Of a DNA stretch of 64,000 bases, positions 16,928 to 25,756 are shown one piece after another. The first letter of the stretch is position 1, and every line of letters begins with the position of its first letter. This stretch comes from CANHBY01 sp046342195 (GTDB lineage Bacteria; Pseudomonadota; Gammaproteobacteria; Burkholderiales; Burkholderiaceae_C), in the NCBI GenBank assembly GCA_046342195.1, contig JBKDQE010000074.1:22317-86316 (forward strand), read 5' to 3'. The notes below the pieces were generated by a model. It searched no databases and was not told the origin of the DNA. It saw only the letters and a list, made by a program, of their open reading frames with translations. Made by a program: the position numbers and the translations under genes.

Positions 16928-17851
16928 TCAAATTGCCGTGAGCCATTCGGCGTATTTCGGGTTACGGCCATTGACGATATCGAAAAATGCAGCCTGAATT
17001 TTTTCGGTCACGGGACCACGGAAACCTTGACCGAGGATGATTCGATCCAGCTCGCGAATGGGGGTAACTTCAGCCGCCGTGCCAGTAAAAAAGGCTTCAT
17101 CACTGATATAAACCTCGTCACGGGTAATGCGTTTTTCAACGATTTTGATCCCCAAATCTGAGCAGATGGCAAAGATGGTGTTTCGTGTGATGCCATTCAG
17201 TGCACCCGCAGACAAATCAGGAGTGTAAACCACCCCATTTTTGATGATGAAAAGATTTTCTCCGGCACCTTCGCTCACAAAGCCGGCAGAATCGAGCAGC
17301 AAAGCTTCATCGTATCCGTCATCGGTGGCTTCCATATTGGCCAGAATGGAATTGGTATAGTTGCTCACCGCTTTCGCCTGCGTCATGGTGACGTTAACGT
17401 GATGACGGGTGTAGCTGCTGGTTTTGACACGAATGCCGCGTTTCATGCCTTCTTCCCCAAGGTAAGCGCCCCAAGGCCAAGCTGCGATCATCAGATGAAT
17501 CTTGTTACCCTTGGGCGAAACCCCCAACTTTTCAGAGCCAATCCAGACCAAAGGCCTTAGATAGCCACTTTTCAGACCATTTTCCCGGATAACGGCACCT
17601 TGAGCCTGAATGACCTCATCGATGCCAAAAGGGATTTTCATGCGCAAAATTTTGGCACTGTTAAAAAGGCGCTCGGTGTGTTCACGCAAACGAAAAATGG
17701 CCGTACCACGGGGAGTTTCATAGGCACGAAGACCCTCAAAGGCTCCACAGCCATAATGCAGGGTGTGGCTCAGAACGTGGATCTTGGCTTCGCGCCACTC
17801 GACCAGGGCACCATCCATCCAGATTTTTCCATCGCGGTCAGCCATCGACAT
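16928..17851 (-). CDS. ilvE: Branched-chain amino acid aminotransferase
   Basis: This 307-residue fold-type IV PLP enzyme interconverts Val, Leu and Ile with their 2-keto acids using glutamate. It has HTLHYGCGAFEGLRAY, the PLP lysine at about 160 in TMTQAKAVSNYTNS, and the GENLFIIKNG and GITRNTIFAI segments. The ATG at 17851 (MSMADRDGKIWMDG) has a GGAG ribosome site and matches the usual N-terminus; longer frames upstream are not supported. It is divergent from the D-amino acid dehydrogenase gene with about 250 bases between. Confidence 0.96.
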   Translation of the reverse strand: MSMADRDGKIWMDGALVEWREAKIHVLSHTLHYGCGAFEGLRAYETPRGTAIFRLREHTERLFNSAKILRMKIPFGIDEVIQAQGAVIRENGLKSGYLRPLVWIGSEKLGVSPKGNKIHLMIAAWPWGAYLGEEGMKRGIRVKTSSYTRHHVNVTMTQAKAVSNYTNSILANMEATDDGYDEALLLDSAGFVSEGAGENLFIIKNGVVYTPDLSAGALNGITRNTIFAICSDLGIKIVEKRITRDEVYISDEAFFTGTAAEVTPIRELDRIILGQGFRGPVTEKIQAAFFDIVNGRNPKYAEWLTAI

Positions 17852-18099
17852 GGCAATCTCCATCGGTTTTGGTAAAACTTTGATTCTAGGGCCTGTTAAC
17901 ACTAAAGATGCCGGGCACCGTATGACTTCAAGGCAATGGCATGCAAACCCCACGCATCCCTGCCAAGCAAAATCATCAAAACTCTGAATGCAGCAGCCAT
18001 GGTTCGAGTCACGCCTGGGCGCCGCAGGAATTTCTGGTCTTGAGGGTGGGGAAACTGTCAGAATGAACCCCAGTGCGCAAGCAAATCCAGGAGGGTCGC

Positions 18100-19374
18100 A
18101 TGAAGGTGATCGTGATGGGGGCAGGCATCATTGGCATCAGCACCGCGTGGTTTCTTCTTAATGAGGGCCACGAAGTGATTGTGCTTGACCGGCAGCCAGG
18201 GGCAGCGCTCGAAACCAGCTTTGCCAACGGTGCGCAAATTTCAGTCAGTTTTTGCGAGCCTTGGGCCAACACCCGGGCCCCTTTCAAAATTCTCAAATGG
18301 TTGCTGCGTGATGATGCCCCCCTGCTCTTTCGGCCTCACTGGGACGTTCATCAGTGGCGCTGGGGTTTACAATTTTTGCTCCAGTGTCATGGGCGGGCTT
18401 TTGAGCGCAATGTGGCCCAATTGGTGGCTTTGGGGCAATACAGCCACTCGGTTCACAAAGATTTGGTCAGCCAGACGGGTATTCATTTTGACAGACTGGA
18501 GCGAGGTATCTTGCATTTTTTTTCCACTCCTCAAGCTTTGAAGGCAGGGAAAGATGCGGCTGCCATCATGGCCCGTCATGGGGTGTTTCGGCAAGTGCTC
18601 TCTACGGATCAGGTGGTTCATCTGGAGCCGGCATTGAAATCATTTGCCGAGCGAATCAGTGGTGGCATTTTTACCCCCAGTGATGAATCAGGCGATGCCC
18701 GGGTATTTACCCAGGCTTTGGCCGCGCTGTGCGAGCAACGTGGCGCTGTGTTTGAGTATGGCAGGGAAATTCTTCGCCTGAATGCGCACAGCGGCCGGCT
18801 GGTTTCAATCGAAACGCGCGACCCTCTGACGGGTCGTTGTAGCCCACTGATGGCCGATGTTTTTGTGGCCGCTCTGGGAAGTTATACCGCCCCGCTGTTA
18901 CGGCCTCTGGGAATCAATCTGGATATTTACCCGGCCAAGGGGTATTCGGCCACTTTGAGGCTGTTGGAGCCCGACCGTGCCAATGTCATCAGCATGATCG
19001 ACGACGAGCGCAAAATAGCCATCAGCCGCCTAGGGGGCCACATTCGCATCGCAGGGACTGCGGAAATGGCGGGCTTTGATACTTCGCTGGATAAGCCCAC
19101 TTCGAGGGTACGCTGTGCGGCCCTTGTTCAACGCTTTGAAGAGATTTTCCCTGGCGTGGCTGACACAAGCCAGCCCCATTTTTGGGCAGGCCTGCGCCCC
19201 AGCACCCCGAGCAATATTCCGTATATTGGGCGTACTGTGATAGATAAGCTGTGGGTCAATGCCGGGCACGGCACCTTGGGCTGGACACACGGTGCCGGAT
19301 CAGGTCGGGCCATTGCAGAATTGATTTCGGGGCGCAGGCCGGAACTTGATTTTCGCTTCTATGGGGCCTTGTGA
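18100..19374 (+). CDS. dadA: D-amino acid dehydrogenase (DadA-type flavoenzyme)
   Basis: The 424-residue DAO-family oxidoreductase has an N-terminal FAD-binding GxGxxG motif (MGAGIIGISTAWFL, about 6-19). It continues with TSFANGAQISVSFCEPWANT, near identical in style to DadA, PAKGYSATL in the middle, and the C-terminal FAD site WAGLRPSTPSNIPYIG with NAGHGTLGWTHGAGSG. DadA oxidises D-alanine and other D-amino acids to keto acids, passing electrons to the respiratory chain at the membrane. A GGAGGG ribosome site precedes the ATG at 18100. It stands alone, convergent with pckG only three bases away, and no dadX racemase is adjacent. Confidence 0.92.
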   Translation: MKVIVMGAGIIGISTAWFLLNEGHEVIVLDRQPGAALETSFANGAQISVSFCEPWANTRAPFKILKWLLRDDAPLLFRPHWDVHQWRWGLQFLLQCHGRAFERNVAQLVALGQYSHSVHKDLVSQTGIHFDRLERGILHFFSTPQALKAGKDAAAIMARHGVFRQVLSTDQVVHLEPALKSFAERISGGIFTPSDESGDARVFTQALAALCEQRGAVFEYGREILRLNAHSGRLVSIETRDPLTGRCSPLMADVFVAALGSYTAPLLRPLGINLDIYPAKGYSATLRLLEPDRANVISMIDDERKIAISRLGGHIRIAGTAEMAGFDTSLDKPTSRVRCAALVQRFEEIFPGVADTSQPHFWAGLRPSTPSNIPYIGRTVIDKLWVNAGHGTLGWTHGAGSGRAIAELISGRRPELDFRFYGAL

Positions 19375-19377
19375 GCC

Positions 19378-21273
19378 TTATAAATCAGCCAGGCGCTTTT
19401 CAAGCTGGGCTTTGGTGTCCAGAAGTTCCTGGGGTAAGTGATGGGCCAATTGCTGAAACAGCTCAGCGTGAAGGGCCAGTTCAGTGTGCCATGAGACCTT
19501 GTCAATGTGCATGACAGAGTGAAATTGCTCCACAGTGAAATGAAGGCCGTTCCAGTTTAAGTCTTCATAGCGGGGAGAAACCCCAAAGATATTTTCCTGG
19601 CCTTCGGCTTGACCCTCAATGCGCTCAAGCATCCATTTCAAGACGCGCATGTTTTCGCCGTAGCCTGGCCAAACGAATTGACCATTGTCGTCTTTGCGGA
19701 ACCAATTGACGCAGAAAATTTTGGGTAATTGAGTGCCATTTTGGACCGCCATAGTTTGCAACCGGCGCCCCATATCCAGCCAGTGCTGAAAGTAGTCGCT
19801 CATGTGGTAGCCCATAAAAGGCAACATGGCAAAGGGATCACGACGAACCACGCCCTGCTGGCCAGCGGCTGCGGCAGTTGTTTCAGAGCCCATGGTGGCA
19901 GCCATGTATACGCCTTCTTGCCAGTGACGGGCTTCGGTGACGAGCGGCACAGTGGTTGAGCGACGCCCCCCGAAAATGAAGCCATCAAGGGGAACACCGC
20001 TCGGGTTATTCCATTCCGGGTCCAGGGCGGGGTTGTGGATGGCGGGGACGGTAAAGCGGGCGTTCGGGTGAGCGGCCTTGGCGCCAGTCAGCTTGGCAAT
20101 GGCGGGGGTCCAGTCTTTGCCTTGCCAATCAATGAGGTGCGCCGGGGGAGTTTCGGTCATGCCTTCCCACCAGACATCACCCTCGTCAGTGAGGGCCACG
20201 TTGGTAAAAATGACATTGCGCTTCAGGCTGTCCATACAGTTCGAGTTGGTCAGCGTGTTGGTGCCAGGGGCTACGCCAAAGTAGCCGGCTTCAGGGTTGA
20301 TGGCATACAGGCGGCCATCAGAACCTGGCTTGATCCAGGCGATGTCATCACCAATGGTGGTGACTTTCCAGCCTTTGAAGGGCGCCGGGGGAATCAACAT
20401 GGCAAAATTGGTTTTCCCGCAAGCGCTGGGGAAGGCTGCAGCAATGTGGTGTTTTTTGCCTTCAGGGGAAGTCACGCCCAACACAAGCATATGCTCAGCG
20501 AGCCAGCCTTGGTCACGCCCCATGGTGCTGGCAATCCGGAGGGCGAAGCATTTTTTGCCGAGCAAAGCATTGCCGCCATACCCTGAGCCGTAGCTCCAGA
20601 TTTCGCGGGTTTCAGGGTAGTGCACAATGTACTTGGTTTCGTTGCAAGGCCACTTGGCGTCTTTTTGACCGGGCTCAAGAGGTGCCCCAACGGTGTGCAC
20701 ACAGGGCACAAAATCGCCGTTTTCACCGAGGGCCTCCAAAGCGGGTTTTCCCATGCGGGTCATGATGTGCATGTTGACAGCCACATAGGGGCTGTCAGAG
20801 AGCTCAACCCCGATGTGAGCCATCGGCGAACCGAGTGGGCCCATGCTGAAGGGCACAACATACAGTGTGCGGCCTCTCATGGAGCCCTTGAACAGCGCAT
20901 TGGGGCCAGTTTGCAGCAGCTCGCGCATTTGTGCGGGGGCCATCCAGTGGTTGGTTGGGCCAGCGTCTTCTTTGTTCTCGCTGCAAATAAAGGTGCGGTC
21001 TTCGACACGCGCGACATCGCTGGGGCTGCTGCATGCCAGATAGCTGTTCGGGCGGAGCTCAGGGTTGAGCTTTTTGAATGTTCCTGCAGCCACCAATTGA
21101 TGACACAGACGGTTATATTCAGCGGTACTGCCATCACACCAATAGACATCTTTGGCTTGGGTGAGTGCGGCTATTTGCGCCACCCAATCGATCAGGCGAG
21201 CATGTTTGACATAGGCGGGCGTGTTCAGGCGCAGCCCTTCCATTGCAGGTTGATTCATGAAGGTTCCAGTCAT
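19378..21273 (-). CDS. pckG: Phosphoenolpyruvate carboxykinase (GTP)
   Basis: The 631-residue enzyme converts oxaloacetate and GTP to PEP and CO2. Diagnostic motifs are the RTLYVVPFSMGPLGSP segment, the P-loop FPSACGKTNFAML, the metal- and GTP-binding region VTTIGDDIAWI, GYFGVAPGTN, and FIFGGRRSTTVPLV. Length is typical of the GTP class, which many betaproteobacteria use in place of the ATP enzyme. A second ATG at 21258 (MNQPAMEGL) is a plausible alternative start. It stands alone, its 3' end three bases from dadA's, so the two transcripts converge tightly. Confidence 0.97.
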   Translation of the reverse strand: MTGTFMNQPAMEGLRLNTPAYVKHARLIDWVAQIAALTQAKDVYWCDGSTAEYNRLCHQLVAAGTFKKLNPELRPNSYLACSSPSDVARVEDRTFICSENKEDAGPTNHWMAPAQMRELLQTGPNALFKGSMRGRTLYVVPFSMGPLGSPMAHIGVELSDSPYVAVNMHIMTRMGKPALEALGENGDFVPCVHTVGAPLEPGQKDAKWPCNETKYIVHYPETREIWSYGSGYGGNALLGKKCFALRIASTMGRDQGWLAEHMLVLGVTSPEGKKHHIAAAFPSACGKTNFAMLIPPAPFKGWKVTTIGDDIAWIKPGSDGRLYAINPEAGYFGVAPGTNTLTNSNCMDSLKRNVIFTNVALTDEGDVWWEGMTETPPAHLIDWQGKDWTPAIAKLTGAKAAHPNARFTVPAIHNPALDPEWNNPSGVPLDGFIFGGRRSTTVPLVTEARHWQEGVYMAATMGSETTAAAAGQQGVVRRDPFAMLPFMGYHMSDYFQHWLDMGRRLQTMAVQNGTQLPKIFCVNWFRKDDNGQFVWPGYGENMRVLKWMLERIEGQAEGQENIFGVSPRYEDLNWNGLHFTVEQFHSVMHIDKVSWHTELALHAELFQQLAHHLPQELLDTKAQLEKRLADL

Positions 21274-21481
21274 CTAGGGTCAGGAGGATGGTGGGTGTTC
21301 AGACGATTGCCAGACCGGGTTTGAAAAAATCAAGAGAACCGAGGAGCTTGTGCCTCCAGGTGTCTGACAAGGGCCCCCGATGTCTGGAATGCTTGCATGG
21401 GAACTTGCTGAACGCTTTGCAAAACTCAAGGTTATGATTTTAACGTGGAAGATGGCAAAGAATATCTTTCATCAGCAGGAC

Positions 21482-21504
21482 AACAGGCGGAATGGACGCC
21501 TGTT
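21482..21504 (-). terminator. Hairpin after the small gene at 21504-21671
   Basis: A perfect 8-bp stem AACAGGCG / CGCCTGTT with a 7-base loop begins at the last base of the stop codon. No T run follows, so it may be an RNA-stabilising or weak termination structure. Confidence 0.4.
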
Positions 21505-21671
21505 CAGCGCTTGGTAGTCTTGCGAATTTCTTTTTCTTCTTGCCAATCGATAGTGCCCTCTTCGACCTCATGGAGCTTGAGGGTGAATTTGTAAAAGACA
21601 TGTTTGGCTGAAGCCATTTGCTTCACGATGGATGTCGGATCTGCTTCGACGCTGTATTTGGCGCCCCTCAT
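21504..21671 (-). CDS. Small hypothetical protein downstream of ffs
   Basis: The proposed 55-residue product starts MRGAKYSVEADPTSIVKQMA and ends in a charged stretch WQEEKEIRKTTKR. It is not a recognised family. The in-frame extension upstream runs into the 4.5S RNA gene and is Pro/His/Ser-rich, unlike the rest, so I start at the first ATG after the RNA. No clear ribosome site is visible. A hairpin immediately after the stop and a protein-like composition argue for a real gene, but only weakly. Confidence 0.4.
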   Translation of the reverse strand: MRGAKYSVEADPTSIVKQMASAKHVFYKFTLKLHEVEEGTIDWQEEKEIRKTTKR

Positions 21672-21774
21672 TTGGCAGATGATTTGGCAAGGAGAGTGCA
21701 CACTGCTGACCAGCGAAAGAGGGGCACGGCCATGCACGGCTGAAAAAGTATGGCGTGAATGATGAGGATGGGGT

Positions 21775-21869
21775 GACGAGCCTGATCCCGGCACTGGTTG
21801 CCACGGCTGGGGCTGCTTCGTTCCCGACCTGACCCGGTTCACCGCACTCCCATGCGGGGAGGCCCGTCA
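21775..21869 (-). ncRNA. ffs: Signal recognition particle 4.5S RNA
   Basis: On the minus strand the sequence contains GGGTCAGGTCGGGAACGAAG followed by CAGCCC, the universally conserved symmetric and asymmetric internal loops that bind Ffh. The ends pair as GACGGGCCT with AGGCTCGTC (one G-U), giving about 95 nt of hairpin. Ffh and this RNA together target nascent membrane proteins to FtsY. A perfect TATAAT lies seven bases upstream of the inferred 5' end. End coordinates are inferred from the closing stem. Confidence 0.93.
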
Positions 21870-21876
21870 CTGCCGA

Positions 21877-21882
21877 TTATAG
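21877..21882 (-). promoter_or_regulatory. -10 box (TATAAT) of ffs
   Basis: A perfect TATAAT on the minus strand, seven bases before the predicted 4.5S RNA 5' end. The first bases of this box also form the TAA stop codon of the small ORF ending at 21877. The region 17 bases further upstream, where the -35 would be, lies inside that ORF and has no strong match. Confidence 0.75.
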
Positions 21883-22068
21883 ATGATTCGCCGCTTCTTT
21901 GGTGTGGAAGGGGTGCTTATCGGCATACTGATTCACGCAGTCCCGCACCTCCTGGTGCCGCCGTGGGATAGGTACCAAAATCCACTCAGCGATCTGTCGA
22001 GCCGTCAGCTTTTCTTCGGGTCGTGCTTTCAGGCAATCCAGTATGGCTTTCGCCAGATTCAATGCCAT
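21877..22068 (-). CDS. Small ORF ending the restriction operon, possibly truncated
   Basis: The 63-residue product starts MALNLAKAILDCLKARPEEK followed by LTARQIAEWI, a helix-turn-helix-like N-terminus that I associate with the start of longer restriction-linked (HrgA-type) proteins. After about residue 30 the sequence (LVPIPRRHQEVRDCVNQYA) does not continue that pattern. Its ATG is one base after the hsdR stop, which implies translational coupling. Its stop codon lies within the ffs -10 box. I read it as a gene cut off where the island joined the ffs promoter, but an intact small protein is possible. Confidence 0.5.
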   Translation of the reverse strand: MALNLAKAILDCLKARPEEKLTARQIAEWILVPIPRRHQEVRDCVNQYADKHPFHTKEAANHL

Positions 22069-22069
22069 A

Positions 22070-25000
22070 TCAGTTCTCCGCAGCCTTGACCTGTTGGTAC
22101 ACGGCCCGCATCAGATGGCTCGCCGCAACATTCCTGAACGCTTCGTCATTCATCAGGCGGACAAAAATTTCTTCGTTTCCGTTCATGCGCTCGATGAAGA
22201 GGTTCTCAAGCTGCTTGTTAAACACCGGTTCGAAGTTTTCGATGCTGTTGGCCATGACCGCCTGCCGCAACTGCTCGTTTGCCACGGCGGTTTCACGGAC
22301 TTGATCAAAGAAGAGCTGATCGGCCGGGGTGAATTCTGTTCCGAAGCGCTCATTGAGCTTGCCAACTAAAGTTGACAGCTGCACATCCTCGTCGGCTTGG
22401 CCAGTACCCACATCGGTTGCCCCGTACAACGCTTCCGGCTCGCCCACTTTCAGATCAATTGCCCCTTCGCTGATTTTTTGCAGCCGGTAGTATTTGAGCT
22501 CAACCTCGTCGTCGATTTGAATCTTCCGATGGTCTGTGGTGCGCGGCAGCTTGATCAGCAGAAAACGGGCATAGGTGTACAGCTTCTCGTGATCGGAGTC
22601 CTGGTAAGGCACGATCTGGGAAACGAAACTGTACAGATTGCGGAAGCTGACCAGCTGCCCCTTGAACAGGTTCTGGTCTTCTTCCCCGAGCTTTTTGAAT
22701 CGCTCAATCGCCAGATCAAGCAGGCCATTCAATTTTTTGTGCTCGCCGCCCGTAGGGTTCAGACGATTGCGGAACCAGATTTCACACCAGGCACTGACCT
22801 CGGCTTCGGTATGGACTTTCCAGTTGGCAAGCGTGTGCGCCAAGGTGTTGAGCTGTTGTGGATCAGTGTCATCACCCCTGTCCGTTGTCTCGTAATAGGG
22901 CTTGAAGGCGGTGTAAATGTCCGCAGGCTCGTTGACAAAATCGAGTACGAAGGTGTCGGTCTTGCCTCGTGTCATTCGATTCAGGCGGGAGAGTGTCTGT
23001 ACCGCCTGGATGCCCGACAAGCGCTTGTCAACGTACATGCTGTGCAACAGCGGCTGGTCAAAACCTGTCTGATATTTTTCGGCCACCAGCAAGACCTGGT
23101 ATTCCTCGGTGTTGAACTTCTCCGGCAGCTCGGATTCCTTGATGCCATTATTCATATTCACTTCGGTGAATTTTTTATCGGCGAACTCTTTGAGCGTGAT
23201 CTCGCCCGAAAAGGCCACCAGTGATTTCACGTCGGTGTAGCCCTTGTCCTTGATGTACTTGTCGAACCCCAGCTTGTAGCGCACAGCGTGCTCGCGCGAG
23301 CCGGTGACCACCATCGCTTTGGCCCGGCCGCCAATTTTGTGGCGGGTATGGGTGCGGAAGTGCTCCACGATCACTTCGACTTTCTGTGCGATTTCGTAGT
23401 CGTGAAACTCGACGAACCGCGCCAGTGCGCGGGCGGCCTTGCGGCGCGGCACCTCGGGGTCTGCTTCCACCTTCTGGATCAGTTTGTAGTAGCGCTTGTA
23501 GCAGGTATAGTGGGCCAGCACGTCGTGAATGAAGCCTTCCTCGATGGCCTGCCGCATGCTGTAGTGGTGGAACGGCGCTTTGCCGTTGGGGCCGGGTTCA
23601 TTGAAAACGGCCAGGGTCTTGAACTTGGGCGTAGCGGTGAAAGCAAAGAAGCTCAAGTTGGGTTGTTTGGCGCGCTTGAGTTGTTCGCGTAGCAGCTCCT
23701 TCTTTGCCTCTTCGCTCAAGGCATCGTCATCCATGTCCAGCAACTGCTCGGCAATGGCGGATTCAATGCCGTCCTTGTTCAGGATCTTGCGCAGCTCCAT
23801 GGCGGTTTCACCACTTTGCGAACTGTGCGCCTCGTCCACGATCACCGCGAAGCGTTTGCCCGCTGTCGATATAGCCACCCCTTTGCCGTTGGCCTCCATC
23901 GTGCGGATCGCTTTCGTGATGAAAGGGAACTTCTGGATGGTGGAAATGATGATCGGCACGCCATCGGCCAGCGACTTTGCCAGTTGCTGCGTGTTTTCGT
24001 CGATCTTCTGCACCACGCCCAGTTTGTGTTCAAACTGAAAGATCGTGTCTTGCAGCTGTTGATCCAGCACGCGCCGGTCGGTGATCACCACCACCGAATG
24101 AAAAATCTTTTCGTTGTTGGCGTCGTGCAGGCTGGAGAGTCGGTGCGCTAACCAAGCAATCGAATTCGATTTGCCTGATCCAGCAGAATGCTGGATCAAG
24201 TAGTTGTGCCCTGAACCATGCGCTTGCGCGTGGTCGGTCAGCTCTCGAACCGCATCCAGCTGGTGGTAGCGCGGGAAGATCATCGATTCCTTGCGGTAAC
24301 GCTTGATGCCCTTGTCGGTGACGACCGTCTTTTCCTCGACATCCAAATGAATGAAACGGGCCAGGATGTCCATCAGGCTGTCACGGGTCAACACCTTGTG
24401 CCAAAGGTAGGTGGTACGCACATCGCCCACTGCTGGCGGGTTGCCCGCGCCGTGGTCATGCCCCAGATTGAAGGGCAGGAAGAATGTGTCTTTGCCTTCC
24501 AGCTTGGTGGTCATGAACACCAGCTCGGTATCTACCGCGAAATGCACCAGGCAGCGCTGCTTGAAGGCAAACAACAGCTCCTTGGGGTCGCGCTCAAAGC
24601 GATATTGGTGCTTGGCATTTTCCACGTTCCAGCGCGTGGCCGACATCGGGTTCTTCAGCTCCAGCGTGGCCACGGGCAAGCCATTCACCGCCAACACCAC
24701 ATCGGGGATGGCCCCGCTCTTGGTATTGACCTGCCGAGCTATGGTCAGGCGGTTGTCGTTGTAACGTTCGGTACTCGCGGGGTCGAGCCCGGTGTTGGGC
24801 GCAAAGTAGGCCAGCCGCACGGTCTTGCCCAGGCACTTGAAACCCTCGCGCAAAATTGCCAGGGCGCCTTTGGCGGCAAGCTCCTTCACCAAGCTGCCTA
24901 GCAGCATTGCGGGCGCTTTGGCGGCGTCCAGCTGGGTCAGGCGCGTCCATATCTTGGGTTGCGTCTTTTGCACAAAGGCAATGACATCTGCCGGAAACAG

Positions 25001-25102
25001 CGCCGCTTCCGGGTCGTAGGTGTTGGGATCACCCTTTTCGTAGCCACCACTGCTGATCAGTGCGTGCTCGATGTCGTTTTCGAAGTCGATTTCTTTGTGC
25101 AT
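22070..25102 (-). CDS. hsdR: Type I restriction enzyme, R (endonuclease/translocase) subunit
   Basis: The 1010-residue protein has an N-terminal PD-(D/E)XK nuclease site (Asp135, Glu148, Lys150 in DVVLAVNGLPVATLELKN) and a superfamily 2 motor with Walker A HSAGSGKS at about 305-312, VDEAH at 422-426 and FTATP. A later helicase motif reads VQTLSRLNRMTRGK. HsdR translocates DNA and cuts at a distance when the HsdM2S complex meets an unmethylated site. ATG 25102 with a GGTGAG ribosome site is preferred to a GTG three codons earlier. All visible catalytic residues are present, so the subunit looks functional. It follows an extra ORF rather than hsdS directly. Confidence 0.96.
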   Translation of the reverse strand: MHKEIDFENDIEHALISSGGYEKGDPNTYDPEAALFPADVIAFVQKTQPKIWTRLTQLDAAKAPAMLLGSLVKELAAKGALAILREGFKCLGKTVRLAYFAPNTGLDPASTERYNDNRLTIARQVNTKSGAIPDVVLAVNGLPVATLELKNPMSATRWNVENAKHQYRFERDPKELLFAFKQRCLVHFAVDTELVFMTTKLEGKDTFFLPFNLGHDHGAGNPPAVGDVRTTYLWHKVLTRDSLMDILARFIHLDVEEKTVVTDKGIKRYRKESMIFPRYHQLDAVRELTDHAQAHGSGHNYLIQHSAGSGKSNSIAWLAHRLSSLHDANNEKIFHSVVVITDRRVLDQQLQDTIFQFEHKLGVVQKIDENTQQLAKSLADGVPIIISTIQKFPFITKAIRTMEANGKGVAISTAGKRFAVIVDEAHSSQSGETAMELRKILNKDGIESAIAEQLLDMDDDALSEEAKKELLREQLKRAKQPNLSFFAFTATPKFKTLAVFNEPGPNGKAPFHHYSMRQAIEEGFIHDVLAHYTCYKRYYKLIQKVEADPEVPRRKAARALARFVEFHDYEIAQKVEVIVEHFRTHTRHKIGGRAKAMVVTGSREHAVRYKLGFDKYIKDKGYTDVKSLVAFSGEITLKEFADKKFTEVNMNNGIKESELPEKFNTEEYQVLLVAEKYQTGFDQPLLHSMYVDKRLSGIQAVQTLSRLNRMTRGKTDTFVLDFVNEPADIYTAFKPYYETTDRGDDTDPQQLNTLAHTLANWKVHTEAEVSAWCEIWFRNRLNPTGGEHKKLNGLLDLAIERFKKLGEEDQNLFKGQLVSFRNLYSFVSQIVPYQDSDHEKLYTYARFLLIKLPRTTDHRKIQIDDEVELKYYRLQKISEGAIDLKVGEPEALYGATDVGTGQADEDVQLSTLVGKLNERFGTEFTPADQLFFDQVRETAVANEQLRQAVMANSIENFEPVFNKQLENLFIERMNGNEEIFVRLMNDEAFRNVAASHLMRAVYQQVKAAEN

Positions 25103-25137
25103 CTTTCTCACCCTTTAAATGCGTCGGATTCGGCCTG

Positions 25138-25740
25138 TTAGCGAATCACCTCAATATTGCTGTTTTCCAAATCCGCCAGCGCCATGCCATTGAGGGCGGC
25201 ATAGCGGTAGTGGCGTATCGTGTGATCGCGCTGCAGGTACTTGCCATCCGCATCCAGATACGGCGTCGGGTTGGGATGGTTGCTCAGTACATACTTGGTC
25301 GCGTGAATGGCGCTGCGCTTGGTGGTGTACGCATTGATGGTGGCGTGGAGCGCCTTAAGCCAATCCACACTGGCTTTCAACTGATCCGGCACGTCGTGCG
25401 GTATGCTCTCTGACTTGAACTCAAGGCAGTACACGTGCAGCTTGTTCTTGCGCAGGTTGAACACCACGAAGTCACAGCGCTTCGACCAGGGCTTGGCGGT
25501 ATCGTCCAGAAAGTGAAACAGCGGCAGCGATGAGCCGTTCTTCTTGGTGTCCAGCTTGATTACCAAGCTTTCGCCCGTGGTCTGCAAGCTCACCTTGTAC
25601 TTAATGGGCTTGCTGCCGCTTTGGCCGAACACCTTCTCCTTCAATACAACCTCGCTGCCACTCGGCTGCGGCTCGCCGTAGTGGTTGATGTTCAGGTAGG
25701 ACTTCAGGCAGTTGAAATAACCTTGCACGTTCAACGCCAT
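25138..25740 (-). CDS. Unknown protein inside the hsd operon, possible PD-(D/E)XK-like fold
   Basis: This 200-residue protein is unrecognised. The middle holds a candidate restriction-endonuclease-like core: Asp90 in KRCDFVVFNL, a short turn, then a hydrophobic strand ending Glu107-x-Lys109 (LHVYCLEFKSE). The D-(X)16-ExK arrangement flanked by beta-like strands is the PD-(D/E)XK pattern, but the motif is short and the fold is inferred only. The C-terminal part has His- and Tyr-rich segments (RDHTIRHYRYAALNG). It lies 16 bases after hsdS and 35 before hsdR, clearly in the same operon. It could be an accessory nuclease, a modulator of HsdR, or an unrelated cargo gene. Confidence 0.75.
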   Translation of the reverse strand: MALNVQGYFNCLKSYLNINHYGEPQPSGSEVVLKEKVFGQSGSKPIKYKVSLQTTGESLVIKLDTKKNGSSLPLFHFLDDTAKPWSKRCDFVVFNLRKNKLHVYCLEFKSESIPHDVPDQLKASVDWLKALHATINAYTTKRSAIHATKYVLSNHPNPTPYLDADGKYLQRDHTIRHYRYAALNGMALADLENSNIEVIR

Positions 25741-25756
25741 TTAGGTCGGCCCCCAG

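Noticed and set aside
20620..21324. 234-codon and related plus-strand frames opposite pckG
   Set aside because: Shadows of the well-supported pckG reading frame.
22397..24901. Several plus-strand frames of 150-275 codons opposite hsdR
   Set aside because: They mirror hsdR, whose nuclease and motor motifs are intact.
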